From assembly GCA_017307855.1 (NCBI GenBank), contig JAFKGD010000002.1:62001-126000 (forward strand): a stretch of 64,000 nucleotides of DNA, given 5' to 3'. The first letter of the stretch is position 1. Each line of letters begins with the position of its first letter. The position numbers were made by a program, and so were the translations under genes. The notes below the pieces were generated by a model. It saw only the letters and a program-made list of their open reading frames with translations, was not told where the DNA came from and made no database searches. Origin of the DNA: Burkholderiales bacterium (GTDB taxonomy: Bacteria > Pseudomonadota > Gammaproteobacteria > Burkholderiales > Burkholderiaceae_C). Positions 44,619-53,542 of the stretch are shown one piece after another.

Positions 44619-44635
44619 ATTCAGTTTTTTTGAAT
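44619..44635. promoter_or_regulatory. LysR-type box between pirin and lysR genes
   Basis: ATTCA and TGAAT arms separated by 7 bp form a T-N11-A-type inverted repeat 15 bp before the LysR start, in the AT-rich part of the 129-bp divergent region. This is the usual place for LysR autoregulation and activation of the divergent gene. Confidence 0.6.
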
Positions 44636-44650
44636 TAACATTGCCGGTCG

Positions 44651-45595
44651 ATGCAAAAAGCGCGCAACGCCCTTACCCCCGATTCGCTCGCGCTGTTGCA
44701 GGCCGTGGCCAGCACGGGCAGCTTCGCCGCGGCCGCGCGACTGCTGGATCTGGTGCCCAGCGCGCTCACCTACCGCGTGCGCCAGATCGAGGATGCGCTC
44801 GACGTGCTGCTGTTCGACCGCAGTTCGCGCCAGGCCCGCATCACGCCGGCCGGTGCCGAGTTGCTGCGCGCCAGCGAGCACCTGCTGGAGGAGATCGATG
44901 CCGTGGCCAATCGCGTCAAGCGCGTGGCCACGGGATGGGAATCGCAGCTCACCATCGCGGCCGACGGGGTGATCTCGCGCCCGGTACTGATGGAGCTGAC
45001 GGAGGCGTTCTTCGCGCTCGATCCGCCCACGCGCGTGCGCATCCGCGACGAGACGCTGGCCGGCACGCTGGAGGCGCTCACGTCGGGCCACGCGGATCTG
45101 GCCATCGGCGTGGTGCTGCAGCCCACCACCGTGGCCGGCGTGCAGAACAAGCCGCTGGGGGCGCTGAACTTCGTCTACGCCGTCGCGCCGCACCATCCGC
45201 TGGCCGCCCTGCAGGGGCTCATCTCCGACGACGTGCTGCGTCAGCATCGCGCAGTGGCCGTGGCCGATTCGGTGCAGCGCGGGCGCGGGCTCACCGTCAA
45301 CCTGCTGGGCGGCCAGGACGTGTTCACGGTACCCACGATGCAGGCCAAGCTCGAGGCCCAGTTGCGCGGCCTGGGCGGCGGCTTCGTGCCCGAGCCGATG
45401 GCGCGGCCCTACGTCGAGACGGGACGGCTGATCGTGAAAACGGTGGGACGCATGGCACGCCAGGGCCGCATGAGCTACGCGTGGCGCACCCGCGGCGAGC
45501 CCGGCGACGTGGGTCGTGGCCTGTCGTGGTGGCTCGAACAGCTCGAGCGGCCCAAGACGCGCACCGCGTTGCTGGAGCGGCACCATGCGGCCTGA
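44651..45595 (+). CDS. LysR-family transcriptional regulator
   Basis: 314 residues. The winged helix-turn-helix is at residues about 9-67 ([20 protein letters not shown] and [15 protein letters not shown]), followed by a LysR substrate-binding domain. It is divergent from the YhaK-like pirin, with a candidate operator between. The last codons overlap gluQRS by 11 bp, which links it physically to the tRNA-modification genes. Confidence 0.92.
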   Translation: MQKARNALTPDSLALLQAVASTGSFAAAARLLDLVPSALTYRVRQIEDALDVLLFDRSSRQARITPAGAELLRASEHLLEEIDAVANRVKRVATGWESQLTIAADGVISRPVLMELTEAFFALDPPTRVRIRDETLAGTLEALTSGHADLAIGVVLQPTTVAGVQNKPLGALNFVYAVAPHHPLAALQGLISDDVLRQHRAVAVADSVQRGRGLTVNLLGGQDVFTVPTMQAKLEAQLRGLGGGFVPEPMARPYVETGRLIVKTVGRMARQGRMSYAWRTRGEPGDVGRGLSWWLEQLERPKTRTALLERHHAA

Positions 45596-46514
45596 AGCCT
45601 CGGCGCCGCCGTACGTCGGCCGTTTCGCGCCCTCGCCCACCGGCCTGCTGCATGCGGGCTCGCTGGTCGCGGCGCTTGCCAGCTGGCTCGACGCGCGCGC
45701 GCACGGCGGCCGCTGGCTGGTGCGCATCGAGGATGTCGATACGCCGCGCTGCCAGCCCGGCGCGGCCGAAGCCATCCTGCGGCAATTGGACGCCTGCGGG
45801 TTGCAGCCCGACGATCCACCGCTGTGGCAATCCGCGCGTGGCCCGGCCTACGAGGCCGCGTTGCGGCAACTGGTGGAAGCCGGCACGGCCTACCCCTGCG
45901 CCTGCTCACGCCGCGACATCGAGGCGGCGTGGGCGGCGCGCGGACGCCAGCCCGAGCGGCATGGCGAACTGCCCTACCCCGGCACCTGCGCCAACGGCCT
46001 GCACGGGCGTCCCGCGCGGGCGTGGCGCCTGCGCCTGCCGGCCGATGCACGGGTCGTCTGGCACGACCGCCGGCTGGGCGCGCAATCGCAGGACGTGGCG
46101 CATGCCGTGGGCGACTTCGTGTTGCGCCGCGCCGATGGCCTGTGGGCCTATCAGCTCGCCGTGGTGGTCGACGACGCAGCGCAGGGCATCACCCATGTCG
46201 TGCGCGGCGAAGACCTCGCCGACAACACACCGCGCCAGTGCCTGTTGCATCAGGCCCTCGGCCTGCAACCGCCGCTCTACCTGCATACCCCGCTGGTGCT
46301 GGGCGGCAATGGCGAAAAGCTCTCCAAGCAGAACGGCGCCGCGCCGCTGGAACTGGATACGCCGCAGGCGGCGGTGAGCGCACTGCGTCTGGCGGCCACG
46401 GCGCTGGGCCTGCCTGCCGGCGACGCCGCCACGCCGGCCGGGGCATTGGCCGGCTGGGTGCCCGCATGGCGCGGTCTCTACAATGCCAGCCCGATCCGAG
46501 ACCTGTCCCGATGA
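45585..46514 (+). CDS. gluQ: Glutamyl-Q tRNA(Asp) synthetase
   Basis: 309 residues. The class I signature [15 protein letters not shown] is at the N-terminus, the KMSKS equivalent is KLSKQNG, and the zinc-site region has CACSRRD and YPGTC. It lacks the anticodon-binding domain of GluRS, as expected for GluQRS, which attaches glutamate to queuosine in tRNA-Asp. It starts within the lysR gene and overlaps trmB by 4 bp. Confidence 0.93.
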   Translation: MRPEASAPPYVGRFAPSPTGLLHAGSLVAALASWLDARAHGGRWLVRIEDVDTPRCQPGAAEAILRQLDACGLQPDDPPLWQSARGPAYEAALRQLVEAGTAYPCACSRRDIEAAWAARGRQPERHGELPYPGTCANGLHGRPARAWRLRLPADARVVWHDRRLGAQSQDVAHAVGDFVLRRADGLWAYQLAVVVDDAAQGITHVVRGEDLADNTPRQCLLHQALGLQPPLYLHTPLVLGGNGEKLSKQNGAAPLELDTPQAAVSALRLAATALGLPAGDAATPAGALAGWVPAWRGLYNASPIRDLSR

Positions 46515-47266
46515 GCGCCGCCGACCCCACGCCCGATTCCCTGCCTGCCACCGAACGCCCGGCCGGCGCACCCGACGACGTCGCGCATCCGAAGGCGATC
46601 CGCAGCTTCGTGCGCCGCGCCGGCCGCACCACCACGGGCCAGGCCCGTGCGTTCGAAGCCTTCGGCCCGCAGTTCCTGCAGCCCTACACCGGCCAGCCGC
46701 TCGACTACGCGCAGGCTTTCGGCCGCGAAGCACCCACGGTGCTGGAGATCGGCTTCGGCATGGGCGAGGCCACGGCGCACATCGCCGGACTCATGCCCGC
46801 CACCAATTTCCTCTGCTGCGAAGTGCACGAACCCGGCGTGGGCGCACTGCTCAAGCGCATCGGCGAGCAGCACCTGACCAACATCCGCATCGTGGCGCAC
46901 GACGCGGTCGAGGTGATCGACCACATGCTCGCGCCGGCCAGCCTGGCCGGCGTGCACATCTTCTTTCCCGATCCGTGGCACAAGAAGCGCCACCACAAGC
47001 GCCGGCTGGTGCAGCCCGCGCTGATCGCGCGGCTGGCCGCGCGCCTTTCGCCGGGCGGCTACCTGCACTGCGCCACCGACTGGGAACCCTACGCCCACCA
47101 GATGGTGGAGGTGCTGGCGGCCGAGCCGCTGCTGGCCAACACCGCCACCGACGCCACCGGCTTCGCGCCCAAGCCGCATTACCGTCCGCTCACCAAGTTC
47201 GAAAACCGCGGCCTCAAGCTGGGCCACGGCGTGTGGGACGTGGTGTTCACGCGGCGCGCCGGCTGA
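46511..47266 (+). CDS. trmB: tRNA (guanine-N7-)-methyltransferase
   Basis: 251 residues from an ATG overlapping the gluQRS stop. The SAM motif is [12 protein letters not shown], the [19 protein letters not shown] block is diagnostic, and the C-terminus has [20 protein letters not shown]. It methylates G46 of tRNA. Confidence 0.95.
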   Translation: MSAADPTPDSLPATERPAGAPDDVAHPKAIRSFVRRAGRTTTGQARAFEAFGPQFLQPYTGQPLDYAQAFGREAPTVLEIGFGMGEATAHIAGLMPATNFLCCEVHEPGVGALLKRIGEQHLTNIRIVAHDAVEVIDHMLAPASLAGVHIFFPDPWHKKRHHKRRLVQPALIARLAARLSPGGYLHCATDWEPYAHQMVEVLAAEPLLANTATDATGFAPKPHYRPLTKFENRGLKLGHGVWDVVFTRRAG

Positions 47267-47331
47267 TCCCCACGCGCGCTCGTCCTCGCGCTCCCCGCGC
47301 GCCTGCCCTCCGCCAACATGAAGGAATGCTG

Positions 47332-47352
47332 AAGACCGCGCCCGGCGGTCTT
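47332..47352 (+). terminator. Hairpin after trmB
   Basis: The stem AAGACCG (47332-47338) and CGGTCTT (47346-47352) has a 7-nt loop about 65 bp past trmB. It lacks a clear U-tract, so its strength as a terminator is uncertain. Confidence 0.4.
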
Positions 47353-47427
47353 GGCAGCGCCGCGGCAAGCCGTTACCCTGCCGTGCCAGGGAGCAGCCTG
47401 AAACGACAAACGGGGGGATCGAAGCCG

Positions 47428-48615
47428 ATGAAGAACAACAACGCGGGTACCACGCGCCGCCAGCACCTGCTGGGCGCCGTCGCCACCGGCGCGGCACTGG
47501 CGGCCGGCCTCACCGTGCGAGCCCCGGCCCGGGCACAGGCCCGGCCGGCTGCGGCCGCTGCGGCGCCGGCACGCAAGCTCGTGCTGGGCCAGTCGGTGCC
47601 GCTCACCGGCGCGGCCGAAGAGATCGGCGTCGCCTTTGCCGCCGGCGCCAAACTCTATGTCGACGCCTGGAACGCACGTCCGGCCAACGCGGCATTGCCC
47701 ATCGAACTGCGCCAGCTCGACGACGGCTACGACGCACGCCGCGCCGGCGAGAATGCGCGCCGCCTCATCGCCGAAGGCGCCGACCTGCTGTTCGGCTTCG
47801 TCGGCGCCGATGCCGCACTGGCTGGCGCCGAAGCCGCGCGCGCCTCGGGCGCCGTGCTGTTTGCCCCGTTCGCTGCGCCCGACAGCCTGCGCGAGCAAGC
47901 CACCGTGTTCCACGTGCGGCCGAGCCTGGCCGACGAAGCCTTCCGCATGGTTCGCCACTGCCTCACGCTGGGCCAGAACCGCATCGCCGTGGTGGCCGAC
48001 GACGACACGCTGGGCCGCGCGGGCCTGGCCGCCGTCAACCAGGCCATCGCCGAACTCAAGCACCAGCCGCTGGCAGCCACCGCCTTCGTGCCCGTCAACA
48101 GCACGCGCGTCGATCCGGCCGTGGCGGCCGCCATCAACAAGGGCCAGCCGCAGGCCATCATCGTGGCCGGTCTCTTCCGCAGCACGGCGTCGGTGATCCG
48201 CGCCATGCGCGCCTCGGGCTATGGCGGCTCGTTCCTCAACTTCTCGGCGGTGGGCATCGACCCGCTGTTCGTGGCCGTGGGCAAGGACATCAACGGCGTG
48301 GTGGTTTCGCAGGTGGTGCCCTCGCCGCGCCGCGTGGCCGTGCCGGTGGTGCGCGAGTATCTGGCCGCGCTGGAGGAAACCGACCAGACGGCGTCGTACG
48401 AAAGCCTCGAAGGCTTCATCGCCGCCAAGGCGCTGGCCGAGGCCGCGCGCCGTGCCGGTCGGGGCGCCGACCGCGCCGCGCTGCAACGCGCCATGGCGGG
48501 CATGACCGACTACGACGTGGGGGGCTTTCGCATCAACCTGCGTGCGGGTGTGCGCGATCCGTCGCGCCCGATCGACCTGGTGACGGTGACGGCCGACGGG
48601 CGCGTGATCCGCTGA
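47428..48615 (+). CDS. Branched-chain-type ABC transporter substrate-binding protein (orphan)
   Basis: 395 residues. A twin-arginine-like leader (TTRRQHLLGAVATGAALAA) precedes a type I periplasmic-binding-protein fold starting KLVLGQSVPLTGAAEEIG. LivJ/LivK-like motifs such as ELRQLDDGYDARRAGENARR are clear. No permease or ATPase gene is adjacent, so it either works with a transporter elsewhere or senses. It converges with the amidohydrolase gene. Confidence 0.82.
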   Translation: MKNNNAGTTRRQHLLGAVATGAALAAGLTVRAPARAQARPAAAAAAPARKLVLGQSVPLTGAAEEIGVAFAAGAKLYVDAWNARPANAALPIELRQLDDGYDARRAGENARRLIAEGADLLFGFVGADAALAGAEAARASGAVLFAPFAAPDSLREQATVFHVRPSLADEAFRMVRHCLTLGQNRIAVVADDDTLGRAGLAAVNQAIAELKHQPLAATAFVPVNSTRVDPAVAAAINKGQPQAIIVAGLFRSTASVIRAMRASGYGGSFLNFSAVGIDPLFVAVGKDINGVVVSQVVPSPRRVAVPVVREYLAALEETDQTASYESLEGFIAAKALAEAARRAGRGADRAALQRAMAGMTDYDVGGFRINLRAGVRDPSRPIDLVTVTADGRVIR

Positions 48616-48628
48616 CCGCCGCCGCGCG

Positions 48629-49519
48629 TCAGGCGCCGAACGGCCCGTACAGCTCGCGCGGGTTGTCCACCAGGATGCGGCGGCGCACCGCTTCGTCGGG
48701 CACCCAGTCGGCCAGCAGGTCGAACAGGTCGCCGTCGTTGGGCATGGCGCGGCCGTTCATGTTGACGTGCGGCCAGTCGGTTCCCCACACCAGGCGGTGG
48801 GGCGCATGCGCCACCAGCGCGCGCGCCAGCGGCGTGACGGTGGCATAGGGAAAGTCGCCCTGCACGCAGCGCATCGGCCCCGACAGCTTGACCCACACGC
48901 GGCCGGTATCGAGCATCGCCAGCAGGCGCTGGAACGCGGGCTGCGACGTGCCGCCTTCCGCCGGAATGGCGGCGAAGTGATCCAGCACCACGGGCGTGGG
49001 CAGCGCCAGCAGCGCATCGGCGAACTCGGGCAGGTCGGCCCCGGCGGGGTAGAACTGGACGTGCCAGCCGAAGTCGGCCACCAGCGCCGCCACCCGGGGC
49101 GAGAGACGCGGCAGCGCGCCACGGTGGCCGGGACTGACGAAGCGCACGCCGCGCACGCCCAACGCGTCGAGCCGCGCCACCTCGGCCGCGCCAGCTGTCT
49201 CGGGCAGCAGCGCCACGCCCTTGAAGCGGCCCGGATGCGCCGTGAGCACGTGTTCGAGGTGGCGCGTGTCCATGCCGTAGCCGCCGCCGCTCACGACAAC
49301 CGCACCGGCCAGGCCCAGCGTCTCCTGCAGGGCCATGTGCGTTTCGGGCAGCGCGTCCTCGGACGTGTAGCGGCTGTCGGGATGGAACGGATAGTCGGCT
49401 GCGGGCCCGAACAGGTGGATGTGGCAATCGATCGCACCGGGCGGGCACGCCGTGCGCGGCGTGCGGGGATGCGGATCGGGCGGTTGCGTGAGCGGCGGCC
49501 CGGAAGGCGTCTCGGTCAT
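48629..49519 (-). CDS. Amidohydrolase family protein (COG3618-like)
   Basis: 296 residues. HxH is in IDCHIHLFG, a later metal or substrate His is in LDHFAAIP, and the final catalytic Asp is in WGTDWPHVN. This subfamily includes 2-pyrone-4,6-dicarboxylate lactonase and related lactonases. It follows a Bug receptor by 22 bp in the same direction, suggesting catabolism of the imported compound. The start has no strong Shine-Dalgarno; the N-terminal 25 residues are Pro-rich. Confidence 0.83.
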   Translation of the reverse strand: MTETPSGPPLTQPPDPHPRTPRTACPPGAIDCHIHLFGPAADYPFHPDSRYTSEDALPETHMALQETLGLAGAVVVSGGGYGMDTRHLEHVLTAHPGRFKGVALLPETAGAAEVARLDALGVRGVRFVSPGHRGALPRLSPRVAALVADFGWHVQFYPAGADLPEFADALLALPTPVVLDHFAAIPAEGGTSQPAFQRLLAMLDTGRVWVKLSGPMRCVQGDFPYATVTPLARALVAHAPHRLVWGTDWPHVNMNGRAMPNDGDLFDLLADWVPDEAVRRRILVDNPRELYGPFGA

Positions 49520-49541
49520 GGGATGGCTTGCGGCGGGCGTG

Positions 49542-50528
49542 TCAGTCGGCCTTGATCTTCGAGCGCTTGACCACGTCGGCCCACTGCGCGATCTCGGTGT
49601 CGATGAGCCGTCCGAAGGCGGCGCCGTCGGTGGCCAGCACCTCAACGCCGTCGGCCTGCAATTGCCGGTTCAGTTCGGGCTGCTGCATGGCCTGCACCGA
49701 GGCCTTCTGCAGCTGCTGCACGATGGCCGCTTCGGTGCCGGCCGGCGCCAGCACGCCCATCCACAGGATGCCCTGGTAGCCCGGCGCGCCCAGCTCGGCC
49801 ACCGTGGGCACCTCGGGCATCAGCGGCGACCGCTTGAGACTGGCGATGGCCAGCGGCTTGATGCGGCCGGCCTTGATGTGCGGCGTGGCGGTGGCGATGG
49901 TGTCCATCTTCAGCCCCACCTGACCGGCCAGCAGGTCGTTGAGAGCGGGTGCCGCCCCTTTGTAGGGCACGTGCGTGACCTGCAGGCCGCCCAGGCGCAG
50001 CAGCAGCAGCTCCATCGTGATGTGCGGCAAGGTGCCGTTGCCGGCCGAGCTGTAGTTGAGCTGGCCGGGATGCGCGCGGGCGTACGCGACGAAGCCGGCG
50101 AAGTCGTTGTAGGGCTGGCCCGCGTGCGCCACCAGCAGCTCGGGAATCTGCGCCAGCAATGAAACCGGCTGCAGATCCCTCACCGTGTCGAACGGCAGGC
50201 TGGGCAGCAGCGCCGGGTTGATGGTGTGGTTGGGCGTGGTGAACAGCAGCGTGTAGCCGTCGGGCGCGGCCTTGGCCACGCGCGCGGTGGCGATGGAGCC
50301 GCCGGCGCCGGGCACGTTCTCCACCACCACCGTGCCGCCGATCTGGCGGCCCAATTGCGTGGCGTATTGGCGGGCCACATAATCGACCGTGCCTCCGGCC
50401 GGGAACGGGACGACCAGTTTCAGGGGTCTGTCGGGCCAGGCGGCCCAGGCCGGCATGCCCAGGCCTGCCAGCGCGGCCACGGCCGACGTCAGCAGCAGCG
50501 CGCGGCGCCAGGCAGAAGGGGTGTTCAT
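49542..50528 (-). CDS. Bug/TctC-family tripartite tricarboxylate receptor
   Basis: 328 residues. A Sec signal ends near AWA (residue 29), followed by WPDRPLKLVVPFPAGGTVDYVAR, the typical Bug opening, and VVENVPGAGGSIAT. Bug proteins bind carboxylates or amides in the periplasm. No TctA/TctB gene is present in the window. It is divergent from a LysR gene, with a candidate operator between. Confidence 0.92.
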   Translation of the reverse strand: MNTPSAWRRALLLTSAVAALAGLGMPAWAAWPDRPLKLVVPFPAGGTVDYVARQYATQLGRQIGGTVVVENVPGAGGSIATARVAKAAPDGYTLLFTTPNHTINPALLPSLPFDTVRDLQPVSLLAQIPELLVAHAGQPYNDFAGFVAYARAHPGQLNYSSAGNGTLPHITMELLLLRLGGLQVTHVPYKGAAPALNDLLAGQVGLKMDTIATATPHIKAGRIKPLAIASLKRSPLMPEVPTVAELGAPGYQGILWMGVLAPAGTEAAIVQQLQKASVQAMQQPELNRQLQADGVEVLATDGAAFGRLIDTEIAQWADVVKRSKIKAD

Positions 50529-50584
50529 CGGGGTCTCCTCGTTTCGATGCCAATCCGGCAGTACACATCGCCGCACGGCCCGGC

Positions 50585-50598
50585 ACAAATGATTTGTT
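50585..50598. promoter_or_regulatory. Candidate LysR operator, copy 1
   Basis: ACAAATGATTTGTT lies in the 115-bp divergent region between a Bug gene and lysR. It contains the inverted repeat ACAAAT-G-ATTTGT. An almost identical motif (13 of 14 positions) occurs in reverse orientation in front of the next Bug gene. Confidence 0.65.
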
Positions 50599-50643
50599 TG
50601 AGCCCATCCATGAACCGCTTTCATCGCGCCCCGCGCCGCCTCC

Positions 50644-51537
50644 ATGCACGTTGATTTCCTCGGCCTGCAGGCCTTCGTCGCCATCGCCGAGGCCGGCAGC
50701 TTCCAGCAGGCCGCCGTGCAGCTGCACCTGACGCAGACGGCCATCAGCCACCGCATCCGCAAGCTCGAGGATGCGCTGGGCGTGCGGCTGATCGCGCGCA
50801 CCACGCGAGATGTCACGCTCACCGAAGCCGGCCATGCGCTGCTGCCGCGCGCGCGCCGCGCCATGCAGGAGCTCGCCGATTCGTGCGAAACCGTGCGCAC
50901 CCACGGCCAGCGCGCCAGCGACTGGCTGGCCTTCGCCTGCCTGCCCACGGTGGCGGCCAGCACCATCGCGCCACTGCTGGCCGAATGCGCCGCGCGCCAT
51001 CCCGAAACCCATGTGCGCGTGTTCGACAGCTCCATCCCCGAAATCGCCGAACTGGTCGAATCGCGTACCGCCGCCTTCGGTCTCACGGTCATGCAGGGCT
51101 CGCGCGGCGAGCTGGTGGCCGAGCGCATCGGCGACGAGCCCTTCGTGCTGGTGTGTGCCGAAGGCCATGCGCTCGCGTCGCAGGCGCGCGTGCCGTGGCA
51201 ACGGCTGGCGAGCGAATCGCTGATCCGCATCAGCCTGCCTTCGGGCAACAGCATGACCATCGACGATGCGCTCGGCCCGCTGCGCGAGAGCCTGCGCTGG
51301 CGCTACGAGGCGCAGCACAACGCGATGGCACTGGAGATGGTGCGTGGCGGCCTGGGCGTGACGGTGGTGCCGCGGCTGTCGGTGCAGCCGGCCACGGGCC
51401 TTCGCGTGGTCACCATCGACGCGCCGCTGATCACGCGCGCGCTGGCCGTGGTGACCCGGCGCGACGCGCAGTTGCCCGCGCGCGAGGCGTGGGCGCGCGA
51501 CAGGCTGGTGCAGCTGGTGCGCGAGGCGCTCGCCTGA
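50644..51537 (+). CDS. LysR-family transcriptional regulator
   Basis: 297 residues, CynR/CbbR-like size. The winged helix-turn-helix is at residues 1-60 (LQAFVAIAEAGSFQQAAVQL and RIRKLEDALGVRL), with an effector domain from about residue 90. It stands between two Bug-amidohydrolase pairs and is likely to regulate both, because the same 14-bp motif precedes both Bug genes. A strong hairpin follows the stop. Confidence 0.92.
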   Translation: MHVDFLGLQAFVAIAEAGSFQQAAVQLHLTQTAISHRIRKLEDALGVRLIARTTRDVTLTEAGHALLPRARRAMQELADSCETVRTHGQRASDWLAFACLPTVAASTIAPLLAECAARHPETHVRVFDSSIPEIAELVESRTAAFGLTVMQGSRGELVAERIGDEPFVLVCAEGHALASQARVPWQRLASESLIRISLPSGNSMTIDDALGPLRESLRWRYEAQHNAMALEMVRGGLGVTVVPRLSVQPATGLRVVTIDAPLITRALAVVTRRDAQLPAREAWARDRLVQLVREALA

Positions 51538-51559
51538 GTCGGCGTGCGAGTGCGCATGC

Positions 51560-51594
51560 GCGTTTGCGGCAGATGAATCTGCCGCATCAAACGC
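51560..51594 (+). terminator. Long interrupted hairpin after lysR
   Basis: The arms GCGTTTG-CGGCAGA and TCTGCCG-CAT-CAAACGC pair over 14 bp with one 3-nt bulge and a TGAA tetraloop. It may terminate the lysR transcript just before the second operator copy. There is no U-tract. Confidence 0.5.
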
Positions 51595-51598
51595 CAAG

Positions 51599-51612
51599 AA
51601 CAATTCATTTGT
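51599..51612. promoter_or_regulatory. Candidate LysR operator, copy 2
   Basis: On the minus strand this reads ACAAATGAATTGTT, differing in one position from the copy at 50585-50598. It lies 63 bp upstream of the Bug-amidohydrolase pair at 51676-53506. Confidence 0.62.
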
Positions 51613-51675
51613 CGCGCACCGCAGCCGCGCGGACACTCGTCCCCCACCCCGAAGAAGACAACAGGAGACGACACC

Positions 51676-52674
51676 ATGCACGACCTCACGCCCGCCCCGG
51701 CGCATCCGCGACGCCGTGCGCTCATCGCCGGCGCGCTGGCCAGTGGCCTGATGGCCGCTGCGCCCTTCGCCGCGCAGGCGCAGCCCTCTTTTCCCTCGCA
51801 ACCGGTCAAGGTGATCGTGCCCTTCGGCCCCGGCGGCCTGGCCGACATCTCGATGCGCCTGGTGGCGCAGAAGCTGGGCGAACGGCTGGGCCAGCCGATG
51901 GTGGTGGAAAACCGCCCCGGCGCTGGCGGCGTGGTCGCGGCCAATGCCGCGCTCAACGCGCCGCGCGACGGCCACACGCTGATCCTCTTCTCCAACGGCA
52001 CGGCCATCAGCAAGAGCCTGTTCAAGCTGGCCAACGATCCCGAAACCGACTTCGTGCCGATCTCCTCCATGGCCTACTTCGACCTGATCCTGCTGGTGAA
52101 GGCGGATGGCGGCGTGCCCGATCTCGCCTCGCTGCTGGCCCTCTCGCGCCGCCGCCCGCTCAACATCGGCACCATCAACCCGGGCAGCACGCAGAACCTG
52201 TCGGCCGAGCTGTTCAAGTCGGTCGCGAAGATCGAGGCCACGGTGATCCCCTTCAAAAGCACGCCCGAAGTGCTGACGGCCCTGATGCGCGGCGATGTGG
52301 ACGTGGGCTTCGAGTCGTATGCCGCGCTCAAGGGCGCGGTGAACGGCGGCCAGGTGCGCGCCATCGCCGCCACGGCCGGCGCGCGTTCGCCGTGGCTGCC
52401 CCAGGTACCCACCGTGCGCGAGGCCGGCGTGGCCGGCTACGAAGTGACCGGCTGGAATGCGCTCTACGCGCCGGCGGGCACGCCGTCCGCGGCCGTGCAG
52501 GCCGTCAATGCCGCCATGCAGGAAGTGATGCAGTTGCCCGACGTGCGCCAGCGCCTGCTGCAACTGGGCACCGAGCCGCGCGCCAGTTCGCCCGCCGACA
52601 TGGCCGCGGTCTTCAAGCGCGACGCGGCCAAGTGGGCCGAAGTGATCCGCCGTGCCGGCATCCAGATGCAGTAA
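51676..52674 (+). CDS. Bug/TctC-family tripartite tricarboxylate receptor
   Basis: 332 residues. A twin-Arg-containing leader (HPRRRALIAGALASGLMAA) ends near AQA, then FPSQPVKVIVPFGPGGLADISMR and VVENRPGAGGVVAANAAL follow. An AGGAGACGACACC ribosome binding region precedes the ATG. The amidohydrolase gene begins 4 bp after the stop, so the two are co-translated. Confidence 0.92.
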   Translation: MHDLTPAPAHPRRRALIAGALASGLMAAAPFAAQAQPSFPSQPVKVIVPFGPGGLADISMRLVAQKLGERLGQPMVVENRPGAGGVVAANAALNAPRDGHTLILFSNGTAISKSLFKLANDPETDFVPISSMAYFDLILLVKADGGVPDLASLLALSRRRPLNIGTINPGSTQNLSAELFKSVAKIEATVIPFKSTPEVLTALMRGDVDVGFESYAALKGAVNGGQVRAIAATAGARSPWLPQVPTVREAGVAGYEVTGWNALYAPAGTPSAAVQAVNAAMQEVMQLPDVRQRLLQLGTEPRASSPADMAAVFKRDAAKWAEVIRRAGIQMQ

Positions 52675-52678
52675 GACC

Positions 52679-53506
52679 ATGACCGAAGCAGTACAGAATC
52701 CCTCCGCCCAGGCCTTCACGCCGCTGGTCGATGCGCACGTGCACGTGTTCCGGCGCGACATGCCGCTCATCCCCAATCCACGCCACGCGCCCGACTACGA
52801 GTTCACCGCCGAACAGCTCGATGCCACGCTGGCCGCACACGGCGTGCGCCATGCCGTGGTCGCCGCCGCCAGCCCCTGGGGCGACTGCAACGACTACATC
52901 ATGCAGACGCTGCGCGCGCGCCCGCACTGGCGCGGCACGGCCATCCTGGAGCCATCGACCGACCGCTACGTGCTCGAACAGATGGCGCACGACGGCTTCG
53001 TGGGCGTGCGCCTGCCGTTCATCAGCATGAGCACCCTGCCCGACCTGGGCAGCTGGGACTGGCGCAAGTTCCTCTACCGCCTCAAGGACATGGGCTGGCA
53101 CGTGCACCTGCACCTGGACGGCCCGCGCCTGCCGCAGGTGCTGCCGGCGCTGGAAGCATCGGGCGTGACCGTGGTGCTGGACCACATCGGCCGGCCCGAT
53201 CCGCAAGGCGGCACCACGAGCGAGGGCTTCCGTGCCATGGTGCGCGCCGTGCAGAACGGCCGCACCTGGGTCAAGCTCTCGGGCGCCTACAGGCTAGGCC
53301 CGCAGGCTGCCGACCAGGCCCGGGCACTCTGCAGCGAAGTCGGCATCGAACGCATGGTGTGGGCCAGCGACTGCCCGTTCGTCGGCGCCGAGTCGACCTC
53401 CTATCAGAGCACCGTCGACTGGCTCGCCGGTGTGGTTCCCGACCTCGCCGCACGCCAGCGCATCGCGGGTGCCAACGCGTTCGAGCTGTACTTCGCCCGG
53501 CGCTGA
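52679..53506 (+). CDS. Amidohydrolase family protein (COG3618-like)
   Basis: 275 residues from MTEAVQNPSA. HxH is in VDAHVHVFRR, the middle strand motif is VVLDHIGRPDPQGG, WVKLSGAYR follows, and the last metal Asp is in WASDCPFVGAE. It is a TIM-barrel lactonase or amidase of the same broad family as the gene at 48629-49519, but clearly diverged. It follows its Bug gene by 4 bp and converges with the CocE-type gene. Confidence 0.85.
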   Translation: MTEAVQNPSAQAFTPLVDAHVHVFRRDMPLIPNPRHAPDYEFTAEQLDATLAAHGVRHAVVAAASPWGDCNDYIMQTLRARPHWRGTAILEPSTDRYVLEQMAHDGFVGVRLPFISMSTLPDLGSWDWRKFLYRLKDMGWHVHLHLDGPRLPQVLPALEASGVTVVLDHIGRPDPQGGTTSEGFRAMVRAVQNGRTWVKLSGAYRLGPQAADQARALCSEVGIERMVWASDCPFVGAESTSYQSTVDWLAGVVPDLAARQRIAGANAFELYFARR

Positions 53507-53542
53507 ACACGGGCGCGCACGCGCGCCGCGCCTGGCGCCGGA

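Noticed and set aside
49642-52776. Long minus-strand frame across a Bug gene, lysR and the next Bug gene
   Set aside because: It crosses three well-supported genes in the wrong frame or strand and shows no family motif.
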